From NCBI GenBank assembly GCA_001570385.1, contig BBYL01000049.1, positions 1 to 35,892 on the forward strand: 35,892 bases of DNA, in the 5' to 3' direction. A program made the translations under genes and the position numbers. The notes under the pieces were generated by a model. It was not told where the DNA came from and did not search any database. It worked only from the letters and a program-made list of their open reading frames with translations. Each line of letters starts with the position of its first letter. The stretch's first letter is position 1. Origin of the DNA: Microtetraspora glauca. GTDB taxonomy: Bacteria; Actinomycetota; Actinomycetes; Streptosporangiales; Streptosporangiaceae. Below, piece after piece: positions 26,285 through 33,536 of this stretch.

Positions 26285-27615
26285 CCGTTCTGCCCGAGCT
26301 GCTCGGCGATGGCCTTGCCCGCGGCCTTCACGGCGGGGCCGACGTTCTCGCCCTTGACCACGGCGTGGATGAGCGTGTTGAACGGTCCCCAGACGGCGAC
26401 CATCTGCGGGATCGCGGGCAGCGGCACGCCGTTCTCCGCGGCGGCCTCGAACTTGGCGACGTCGGGGTCCTTGGCCGAGGCGTACGCCAGGGCGCTCTTC
26501 AGCGCGGGCATGCGCGGCTCGGCGTCGAACAGCGCCTGGGACACCTCGGCCGAGGCCAGCGTGTTGGTGACGAACTCCTGCGCGAGGGCCTTGTTCTTGC
26601 CCTTGCTGGCCACGAAGAACGCCTGGACGCCGACGAAGCTGCGGGCGGGATCGCCGCCCTTGAACCCGGGCACCGGGGTCACGTCGTACTTCACGCCCGC
26701 GGTGCGCACGTCGGCCAGCCGCCACGGCCCGGAGACCATGAACGCCGTCTTGCCGTCGGCGAAGAGCGCGGCCGAGTTGTCGGAGGTGAAGGAGCGCTTG
26801 AGCGCGCCCGCGCCCTTCTCGCCGAACTCGGCCACCTTCTCGAAGGCGGCGATCGACTCGGGCGTGCCGACGCCGAGGTCGGCCGGGTCCGGGTCGCCGT
26901 TCGGCTTGGTCCCGAACAGGTGGCCGCCTCCGGAGGTGTACAGGGGGTACATGTGGTACGTGTCGCCGGACTGGCCGTCCTGCTGGCTGATCGGGTATCC
27001 CACGATCTCCTTGACCTTGCCGGCCGCCTTGAGCTTCGCGCCGGTGGCGACCAGCTCGTCGAACGTCTTGGGCGCCTCGGGCGCGAGGTCGGTGTTGCGG
27101 TACAGCGCCAGGTTCTCCACCGCGTACGGCACGCCGTAGACCTGCCCGTCGTAGGTGACGGCCTTGCGGGCGACGTCCACGTACCCGTCCAGCTGGTCCT
27201 GGGTCATCTGGATGGGGTCGATCAGCCCGTTCTGGACCAGGTTGCCGATCCAGTCGTGGGCGCCGACGAGGACGTCGGGGCCCTTGCCCGCCTGGGAAGC
27301 GGTGACGAACGTCTGCTGCTGGTTCTGGGCGACGACCACGACGTCCGCCTTGACGCCGTTCTCCTTCGCGAAGGCGTCGGCGAACGGCTTGAGGGTTTCG
27401 GACCGCTTCTGGTCGGCCCAGATGGTCAGCGTGGCGGCCTCGGCGTTCTCGGCGGGCGCCGCGGAGGACGCCTTGCCGGTCGCGGTGTCGCCGCCGGCAC
27501 TGCCGCCGCTGCCGCCGCAGGCGGTGAGCGCCAGGCAGGCGGCCAGGCCGAGGGCCAGACCGGAGACCAGGCGCGGGGCCGGACGGGGAGCGAGCGCTCC
27601 GAAGGTTCTGCGCAC
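26281..27615 (-). CDS. malE: Second maltodextrin-binding lipoprotein (enterobacterial MalE-like)
   Basis: A 444-aa solute-binding lipoprotein. The signal peptide has a hydrophobic core LVSGLALGLAACLALTAC ending at Cys33, followed by a Gly/Ser/Ala linker. The mature part starts LTIWADQKRSETLKPFADAF and has KGPDVLVGAHDWIGNLVQNGL, YGVPYAVENLALYRN and KTAFMVSGPWRLADV, all characteristic of MalE. I chose GTG 27615 because GGAG lies 8 nt upstream and the signal peptide begins there; the frame stays open far upstream into the intergenic region. It is the first gene of malE-malF-malG-GH13, with an operator-like palindrome about 102 bp upstream. Confidence 0.93.
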   Translation of the reverse strand: MRRTFGALAPRPAPRLVSGLALGLAACLALTACGGSGGSAGGDTATGKASSAAPAENAEAATLTIWADQKRSETLKPFADAFAKENGVKADVVVVAQNQQQTFVTASQAGKGPDVLVGAHDWIGNLVQNGLIDPIQMTQDQLDGYVDVARKAVTYDGQVYGVPYAVENLALYRNTDLAPEAPKTFDELVATGAKLKAAGKVKEIVGYPISQQDGQSGDTYHMYPLYTSGGGHLFGTKPNGDPDPADLGVGTPESIAAFEKVAEFGEKGAGALKRSFTSDNSAALFADGKTAFMVSGPWRLADVRTAGVKYDVTPVPGFKGGDPARSFVGVQAFFVASKGKNKALAQEFVTNTLASAEVSQALFDAEPRMPALKSALAYASAKDPDVAKFEAAAENGVPLPAIPQMVAVWGPFNTLIHAVVKGENVGPAVKAAGKAIAEQLGQNG

Positions 27616-27704
27616 AGCATTGCTCCAGGGAAGGAGGGAAGGGCCGGAGCCCTGGATGGGGGGAAACCGCGCGGTGTGCGGAGAAGTTAACAAGACATTT
27701 CGGT

Positions 27705-27745
27705 TCTTGAAAGGGGTTGCACAAATTTGCTGCAATGTTTCAAGA
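27705..27745. promoter_or_regulatory. Nested palindromes in the malE/LacI intergenic region
   Basis: The inner element TTGCACAAATTTGCTGCAA (27717-27735) pairs at 7 of 9 positions and has the TTGCA half-site also found at 17913-17931. It is flanked by perfect outer arms TCTTGAAA (27705-27712) and TTTCAAGA (27738-27745) with nearly the same centre. A further CAAGA at 27691 pairs with TCTTG at 27705. The likely binder is the LacI regulator encoded at 27785, acting on both divergent promoters. Confidence 0.65.
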
Positions 27746-27784
27746 TTCCTTGGGACGTTCCAGCGAGCGGATCGGAATCCCCCC

Positions 27785-28804
27785 ATGGCAGTACGACTCG
27801 ACGACATCGCCCGGCAGGCGGGCGTCAGCAAGGCGACCGTCTCCCGCGTGCTCAACGAGCGCCCGGGAGTGAGCGCGAGCGCGAGAAGAGCGGTGATCAC
27901 CGCCCTCGACGTGCTGGGTTACGAGCGCCCGAGCGCCTTGCGGCCGCGCAGCTCCGGCCTCGTGGGGCTGATCGTCGCCGAGCTACAGAATCCCGTGTTC
28001 CCGCTGTTCGCGCAGGTCATCGAGAGCAATCTGGCGCGGCACGGCTACACCGCCGTCCTCGGCACCATGACGCCCGAGGGGGCAGGCGAGGACGAGTACG
28101 TCGGCATGCTGCTGGACCGGGGCGTCTCCGGCATCGTCTTCGTCTCCGGCCTGCACGCCGACACCACGATCGACCGGTCCCGCTATGAGGACCTCAGACG
28201 GCAGCGCATGCCGATCGTGTTCGTCAACGGCGAGCTGCCCGGCCTCGCCGTACCGACCCTGTCGTGCGACGACGGCGTCGCGGGGCGGATCGCGGCCCGG
28301 CACCTGATCGACCTCGGCCACCGGAGGATCGGCTTCCTGAGCGGGCCGGCCCGCTACTCCCCCGTCCGGCGGCGGCTCGCCGGGTTCCGCCAGGCCATGC
28401 GGGAGCTGCTCGGTCCCGGGGCCGGCGAGCTCGTCGAGCTCACCACGTTCGACGTCACCGGTGGCCAGGCGGCGGCGAACCGGCTGCTGGAGCAGGGCGC
28501 GACCGCGCTCGTCTGCGGCAGCGACCTGATGGCACTCGGCGCGATCCGGGCGGCGCGGCGCCGCGGCCTGCGCGTGCCCGAGGACGTCTCCGTGGTCGGG
28601 GCGGACGACTCGCTGCTGATGTCGTTCACCGATCCGCCGCTCACGACCGTCCGCCAACCGGTCCTGGCGATCGGCGTGGCGACCGTGCGCACCCTCATCG
28701 ACGAGATCAGGGGCCGGGGCGGCAAGGCGGCGGAGCACCTGTTCGAGCCGGAGCTCGTCGTACGGGCCTCCACGGCCGCATGCTCCACCAATCCGGCACT
28801 TTGA
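27785..28804 (+). CDS. LacI-family regulator of the second maltodextrin operon
   Basis: A 339-aa repressor with a LacI helix-turn-helix at once after the start (AVRLDDIARQAGVSKATVSRVLNERPG) and a sugar-binding effector domain: LVGLIVAELQNPVFPLFAQ, DRGVSGIVFVSGLHADTT, VSVVGADDSLLMSFTDPPLTTVRQP. It is divergent from malE with 169 bp between starts, the normal arrangement for a local repressor. It resembles the MalR-like protein at 11892 in most blocks, including the same effector-domain phrases, so the two probably sense related maltodextrins. No good ribosome-binding site precedes ATG 27785; the frame is open upstream but only antisense to malE. Confidence 0.92.
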   Translation: MAVRLDDIARQAGVSKATVSRVLNERPGVSASARRAVITALDVLGYERPSALRPRSSGLVGLIVAELQNPVFPLFAQVIESNLARHGYTAVLGTMTPEGAGEDEYVGMLLDRGVSGIVFVSGLHADTTIDRSRYEDLRRQRMPIVFVNGELPGLAVPTLSCDDGVAGRIAARHLIDLGHRRIGFLSGPARYSPVRRRLAGFRQAMRELLGPGAGELVELTTFDVTGGQAAANRLLEQGATALVCGSDLMALGAIRAARRRGLRVPEDVSVVGADDSLLMSFTDPPLTTVRQPVLAIGVATVRTLIDEIRGRGGKAAEHLFEPELVVRASTAACSTNPAL

Positions 28805-28870
28805 ACAGGTTTAGTCAGATCTTTCCGGTGTCGCGAATCCGTGCCGTATCACGGTCAGTAACCTCAAGAA

Positions 28871-30277
28871 ATGTCCCTCCCCTGGCTGCGCGAGCTGTCC
28901 ATACATGCCCGCCTGACGTTGATCACGACCGTCGTCGCGTTGCTCGTCCTCATCCCGCTCGGGGTCGGGGCCGACTACGGGATCCGGCGTGCCGTCAGCG
29001 CGCACATGTGGGACGAGTCACGGCAGCTCGCCTCTAAGATCGCGGCCGACGTACGTGAGGGAACGCTGCGCAACCCCATCCGCACGCCCAGACCGGCAGA
29101 GCTGATCCAGGTCGTCACACCGTCCCGGCAGGTCGTCGCGGCCAGCGCGTCCGCGCGCGACCTGCCCGTCATAAGCCCGAGGTGGCCGCGCCCGGACGAC
29201 AGGTTCACCGAGTTCACCGCCTGCAACCTGCCCGGCGGCAAGTGCGCCTACATGGTCGCGCTGCGCACCGGTACGCAGCCGGGCGCGCCGGTCGTCTTCG
29301 CGGGCCGCCAGCAGCCTGTGATCACCCAGACCCGGCTGCTCGAACTGATCCTCGCCGGCGTGGTCGCGCTGCTCACGGCGGTCATCGCGTGGGTGTCGTG
29401 GAAGATCGCCGGGCGCGCGCTGCGCCCGGTGGAGGCCATCAGGTCGCAGCTCGCGGCCATCAGCGGCAGCGACCTGAGCTCCCGGGTGCTCGAACCCCCG
29501 GGCCATGACGAGATCGCCCGGCTGGCCCGCACCGTCAACGAGGCGCTGGCGCGGCTGGAGCGGGCGGTCACCCAGCAGCGGCAGTTCGCGGCCGACGCCT
29601 CGCACGAGCTGCGCACCCCGATCACCGGCATCTGCGCCCAACTGGAGAGCGCGCTGCCGCACCCCGACGACCACCCGGAGGCCATGAAGGCGGCGCTGCG
29701 CGACACCAAGCGACTTGAGGCGATCATGAGCGACCTGCTCTTCCTCGCCCGGATCGGCACGACCGACCGCTCCATGCGGGAGAAGATCGATCTCGGGGCG
29801 CTGGCCACGACCGAGGTGAACCGCCGGCGTTCCGGGCCGATCGAGATCGACCTGCGGGTCACTCCGGGGGTGACGGTCACCGGAGTGAGCACCCATCTTT
29901 CCCGGGTGCTGGTCAACCTGCTGAACAACGCGGAACGGCACGCCAAGAGCCTGATCACCGTCGAGGTGGGCCGCAGCGGCGACGAGGCGGTGCTTGCCGT
30001 GGGCAACGACGGGGATCCCGTCCCCAAGGAGGACCGCGAGCGCATCTTCGAGCGGTTCACCCGGCTCGACGCGGCACGCAGCAGGGACCAGGGCGGGACC
30101 GGACTCGGCCTGGCCATCGCGCGCGAGGTCATCCAGGCGCACCACGGGAGCATCCGGGTGGAGGACACCGACAGCGGCGCGCTCTTCGTCGCACGGATTC
30201 CCATCAGCCCCGGTACGGAGGCCCCCGACACGGACACCGACACGGACACAGGCACGGGCACGGGCACGGAAAGTTAA
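28871..30277 (+). CDS. Sensor histidine kinase without an adjacent response regulator
   Basis: A 468-aa membrane kinase. Helix 1 lies near 14-34 and helix 2 near 155-178, enclosing a ~120-residue extracytoplasmic sensor with two cysteines seven apart (C118, C125). HAMP 180-232, DHp with DASHELRTPITG (His245), N-box VNLLNNAERH and G-boxes NDGDPV and GGTGLGLAIAREV follow. All catalytic motifs are intact. The final ~16 residues are Asp-Thr/Gly-Thr repeats. It begins 66 bp after the LacI gene on the same strand and could be read with it, but no response regulator is in the window. ATG 28871 has only a weak AAGAA upstream. Confidence 0.92.
   Translation: MSLPWLRELSIHARLTLITTVVALLVLIPLGVGADYGIRRAVSAHMWDESRQLASKIAADVREGTLRNPIRTPRPAELIQVVTPSRQVVAASASARDLPVISPRWPRPDDRFTEFTACNLPGGKCAYMVALRTGTQPGAPVVFAGRQQPVITQTRLLELILAGVVALLTAVIAWVSWKIAGRALRPVEAIRSQLAAISGSDLSSRVLEPPGHDEIARLARTVNEALARLERAVTQQRQFAADASHELRTPITGICAQLESALPHPDDHPEAMKAALRDTKRLEAIMSDLLFLARIGTTDRSMREKIDLGALATTEVNRRRSGPIEIDLRVTPGVTVTGVSTHLSRVLVNLLNNAERHAKSLITVEVGRSGDEAVLAVGNDGDPVPKEDRERIFERFTRLDAARSRDQGGTGLGLAIAREVIQAHHGSIRVEDTDSGALFVARIPISPGTEAPDTDTDTDTGTGTGTES
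30226..30268 (+). repeat. 6-bp repeat encoding a Asp-Thr/Gly-Thr tail
   Basis: About seven imperfect hexamers of the GACACG/GGCACG type encode alternating Asp-Thr and Gly-Thr dipeptides at the end of the histidine kinase. A hexamer keeps frame when copy number changes, so tail length could vary between strains. Confidence 0.75.
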
Positions 30278-30342
30278 TACGGGCGCCCCTGGGTGTTCAG
30301 CTCGGGCACCCCCTGCGTGACATCCCCCTGACTAGGTTCTGG

Positions 30343-30367
30343 GACACCCCCGGACATCTGGGGTGTC
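30343..30367. other. Hairpin upstream of the nonulosonate synthesis gene
   Basis: GACACCCC (30343-30350) and GGGGTGTC (30360-30367) are perfect 8-bp arms with a 9-nt loop. It lies between the kinase stop and the next ribosome-binding site, with no T-tract. TAGGTT at 30333-30338 could be a -10 box, which would put the hairpin at the 5' end of the transcript, but I see no matching -35. Confidence 0.45.
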
Positions 30368-30390
30368 GTCGCAGGTAGAAGGAGTGCCCC

Positions 30391-32451
30391 GTGCGAGTCC
30401 TTGCCGTTGTCCCCGCCCGTGGCGGTTCGGTGGGCGTACCGCTGAAGAACCTGGAAAGGGTGGGGGGCGTCCCCCTGGTCGCCCGCGCCGTCGGCGCCTG
30501 CCTGCGGGCCGGGCTCATCGACGACGTCGTGGTGAGCACGGATCACGAGGGCATCGCCACGGCCGCCAGGGAGGCGGGCGCGCGGGTCGTCGAGCGTCCC
30601 TCGGAGCTGAGCGGAGCCGTCGCCTCCAGCGAGTCGGCCGTACTGCACGCGCTCGGCACGCTCCCCGAGGAGCCGGAGGTGGTCCTCCTCGTGCAGTGCA
30701 CCAGCGCCTTCATCGACCCTGACGACCTGGACGCCGCCGTCGGCCGGGTCCTCGACGGCCAGGCGGACGTCGTCTTCTCCGGTATGGAGACGTACGAGTT
30801 CGTGTGGACCGGCGCGGGCGCCGGCGTCAACCACGATCCCGCCACCCGGCCGCGCAGGCAGGACCGCGAGCCGCACTACCGCGAGACCGGCGCCTTCTAC
30901 GTGATGCGCACGGAGGGCCTGCGCGAGCACGGGCACCGCTTCTTCGGCCGGGTCGCCGTCCAGCCGGTCCCCGCCCGGCACGCCGTGGAGGTCGACACAC
31001 CCGAGGACCTGGAGATCGTACGGGCGCTCGCCCCGTTCGTGGACGAGCCGCTGCCGATCGACGTGGACGCCGTGGTGACCGACTTCGACGGCGTGCACAC
31101 CGACGACCGCGCGTACGTCGACTCCGAGGGGCGCGAGATGGTCGCGGTCAGCCGGTCCGACGGCATGGGGGTGGCGCTGCTCAAGCGCTCCGGCGTCCGG
31201 CTGCTCGTGCTCTCGACCGAGCGCAACCCGGTGGTGGCCGCTCGTGCCCGCAAGCTCGGCGTGCCGGTGCTGCAGGGGCTCAACGCCAAGGAGACCGCGC
31301 TGCGCGACTGGCTGGCGATCGAGGGGCTGGACCCGGCGCGGGTGGCCTACGTCGGCAACGACGTCAACGATCTCGGCTGCATGGCGCTCGTCGGCTGGCC
31401 GGTCGCGGTCCCCGACGCCCATCCCCGGGTCCGTGCGGCCGCCCGGGTGGTGCTCACCCATGCCGGCGGGGCGGGAGCCGTACGGGAACTGTGCGACCGG
31501 GTGCTCGCGGCCCGGCCGGAGTCGGAGAGCCCCGCCGAGCCCCGGCGGGTGGCGCGGCCGCCGCTGCGCGTCAAGGGCGCGCCGGTGCGGATCGGCGAGT
31601 CCCTGGTCGGCCCCAGCCTGCCCGTCTACATGATCGGCGAGATCGGCATCAACCACAACGGCGACCTCGAGATCGCCCGCAGGCTGATCGACGTCGCGGC
31701 CGACGCGGGCTGCCAGGCGGTCAAGTTCCAGAAGCGCACCCCGGAGATCTGCGTGCCGCCGGAGCAGCGCGGCCAGATGAGGCAGACGCCGTGGGGTGAG
31801 ATGACCTACCTCGAGTACAAGATCCGGACGGAGTTCGGCCGGGACGAGTACACCGAGATCGCCAAGTACTGCGCGGCACGCGGCATCGAATGGTTCGCCT
31901 CGCCCTGGGACGTCCCCTCGGTGGAGTTCCTGGAGGAGATGGACGTCGTCACGCACAAGGTGGCGTCCGCCTCGGTCACCGACCACGAGCTGCTGCGCGC
32001 CCTCGCCGCGACCGGCAAGCCGATCATCCTCTCAACCGGCATGTCCACGATCGAGGAGATCGACCGGGCCGTGGAGATCCTCGGCACCTCCGGCCTGGTG
32101 CTCATGCACGCGACCTCCACGTACCCGCTGCCTCCGGAGGAGGCCAACCTGCGGACGATCGTCACACTTCAGGAGCGGTACGGCGTGCCGGTCGGCTACT
32201 CGGGCCACGAGCGCGGTCTGCAGATCTCCCTCGCGGCCGTCACCCTGGGCGCGGTGGCCGTCGAACGGCACATCACCCTGGACCGGACGATGTGGGGCTC
32301 CGACCACGCCGCCTCGCTGGAGCCGAGCGGCCTGGAGCACCTGGTCAGGGACATCCGCATCATCGAGTCCGCGATGGGAGACGGCGTCAAGCGCGTCTTC
32401 CCCGGTGAGGAGGCCCCGCGGGCCCGCCTCCGCCGCGTCCCCGCGCCGTGA
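30391..32451 (+). CDS. Trifunctional nonulosonate enzyme: CMP-sialate synthetase + HAD phosphatase + NeuB-type synthase
   Basis: A 686-aa fusion. Residues 1-215 are a NeuA-like cytidylyltransferase (VVPARGGSVGVPLKNL, VVVSTDHEGIA, VQCTSAFIDPDDLD, REPHYRETGAFYVMR, AVEVDTPEDL). Residues 222-372 are a KdsC/YrbI-like HAD phosphatase with the DxD motif TDFDGVHTDD (Asp231, Asp233) and VGNDVNDLG. Residues ~395-680 are a NeuB synthase (MIGEIGINHNGD, AVKFQKRTPE, YSGHERGLQ, ERHITLDRTMWGSDHAASLEP). The SAF domain that normally closes NeuB is absent. Together the parts could condense PEP with a phosphorylated hexose or hexosamine, dephosphorylate the product and make the CMP-sugar; domain order is the reverse of reaction order. 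AAGGAG lies 6-7 nt before GTG 30391. The exact sugar (Neu5Ac, Kdn or other) is not decidable. Confidence 0.9.
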   Translation: MRVLAVVPARGGSVGVPLKNLERVGGVPLVARAVGACLRAGLIDDVVVSTDHEGIATAAREAGARVVERPSELSGAVASSESAVLHALGTLPEEPEVVLLVQCTSAFIDPDDLDAAVGRVLDGQADVVFSGMETYEFVWTGAGAGVNHDPATRPRRQDREPHYRETGAFYVMRTEGLREHGHRFFGRVAVQPVPARHAVEVDTPEDLEIVRALAPFVDEPLPIDVDAVVTDFDGVHTDDRAYVDSEGREMVAVSRSDGMGVALLKRSGVRLLVLSTERNPVVAARARKLGVPVLQGLNAKETALRDWLAIEGLDPARVAYVGNDVNDLGCMALVGWPVAVPDAHPRVRAAARVVLTHAGGAGAVRELCDRVLAARPESESPAEPRRVARPPLRVKGAPVRIGESLVGPSLPVYMIGEIGINHNGDLEIARRLIDVAADAGCQAVKFQKRTPEICVPPEQRGQMRQTPWGEMTYLEYKIRTEFGRDEYTEIAKYCAARGIEWFASPWDVPSVEFLEEMDVVTHKVASASVTDHELLRALAATGKPIILSTGMSTIEEIDRAVEILGTSGLVLMHATSTYPLPPEEANLRTIVTLQERYGVPVGYSGHERGLQISLAAVTLGAVAVERHITLDRTMWGSDHAASLEPSGLEHLVRDIRIIESAMGDGVKRVFPGEEAPRARLRRVPAP

Positions 32452-32535
32452 TGCCTCTCGTGACCGTTCTCATGACGGCTCTCGTGGTGGAGGCAGCCCG
32501 GTGATCGAGTGCGACCCGGTGACGGGAGGCGGCGT

Positions 32536-33456
32536 GTGCCCGCGCTCTCGGTGATCGTCGCGGTCCGGGACGGCGAGCCGTACCTGGCGGACGCGCTCAC
32601 GTCCCTGACCCGCGATCCGCGCCCTGACCTCGAGGTCATCGTCGTCGACGACGGGTCGGTGGACGCCACGTCGGCGGTGGCCGAGGACTTCCGCGCCGAC
32701 CTGCCGGGGTTCCGGCTCCTGCGCAACGCCGTACCCGCCGGTGCGGGCGGCGCCAGGAACGCCGGGCTCGCACTGGCCTCGGGACGGTATGTGACGTTCC
32801 TCGACGGGGACGACTGGGTGGCGCCCGGATACCTGGCCGAACTGGTGGCCTCGATCGACGCGCTCGGATGCGACTTCGTCCGGGTGGACCACGTCCAGGT
32901 CGAGGGCCGAAAGCGGGAGCTGCTGCGGGCCCCGGAGAGCAGGCGTGACACGGTCCTCGACCCTCGGGACGCCATCCTGCCGTTCGACGCCAGGACGATG
33001 GTGGACTACGCGTACGCGTGGGCCGGGATCTACCGCCGCGACCTCGGACCGCTGCTCGCCTTCCCGGACGGCCTGCGGACCGCCGAAGACCGCCCGTGGA
33101 TCTGGCGACTGCACCGGAAGGCGCGATCGTTCGCCGTGGTGTCCCTCGCGGGCGTGTTCTACCGGCGCGGGGTGCCCGGGTCGCTGACCGCGGTCGGGGA
33201 CGAGCGGCAGCTCGACTTCTTCACCGCGTACGAGACGATCCTGGACGAGGTGGAGCCCGGGTTCCTCCTCAAGGCCGCGCGCAACCTCACCGGGCTGCTC
33301 GCGCACCACGTGGAGTTGATCGACCGCTTCACCCCCGAACTGCGGGCGAGGTTCGAGGAGCGGGCCGCCGCCGTCCTCCGGCGCGTCCCGGCTGAGGCGC
33401 TCGCCGGAATGGACCCCGACCGCCGTGCCCTCGTCGAGTCCCTCGGACTGCCCTGA
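32536..33456 (+). CDS. Family 2 glycosyltransferase
   Basis: A 306-aa GT-A-fold transferase with no membrane helices. The N-terminal half shows SVIVAVRDGEPYLADAL (5-21), VVDDGS (36-41) and the metal-binding DxD in FLDGDDW (Asp90, Asp92). The C-terminal half (AEDRPWIWRLHRKA, FYRRGVPGSLT) resembles acceptor regions of bacterial wall or capsule GT2 enzymes. I chose GTG 32536 because GGGAGG lies 6 nt upstream; GTG 32509 is in frame but has no such site. It sits between the nonulosonate enzyme and the polysialyltransferase-like gene, so it probably adds a hexose or similar residue to the same polymer (inference). Confidence 0.9.
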   Translation: MPALSVIVAVRDGEPYLADALTSLTRDPRPDLEVIVVDDGSVDATSAVAEDFRADLPGFRLLRNAVPAGAGGARNAGLALASGRYVTFLDGDDWVAPGYLAELVASIDALGCDFVRVDHVQVEGRKRELLRAPESRRDTVLDPRDAILPFDARTMVDYAYAWAGIYRRDLGPLLAFPDGLRTAEDRPWIWRLHRKARSFAVVSLAGVFYRRGVPGSLTAVGDERQLDFFTAYETILDEVEPGFLLKAARNLTGLLAHHVELIDRFTPELRARFEERAAAVLRRVPAEALAGMDPDRRALVESLGLP

Positions 33457-33536
33457 CACGGGCACCCGGAGCGGCGGGGTGGGGACGGTGCGGGTTCAGC
33501 TCGCGGGAACGGCATGACACGGATCATGGGAGGGAC

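Noticed and set aside
26285..27724. Long N-terminal extension of the second MalF (frame open to ~1007 codons)
   Set aside because: It reads malE in the wrong frame. The MalF similarity and the ATGA overlap place the start at 26284.
30391..32451. A KDO (KdsA-KdsC-KdsB) pathway fusion instead of a sialate pathway
   Set aside because: The HAD part is KdsC-like, but the C-terminal domain has NeuB motifs (IGEIGINHNGD, ERHITLDR) rather than KdsA ones, and the polysialyltransferase-like neighbour supports a nonulosonate.
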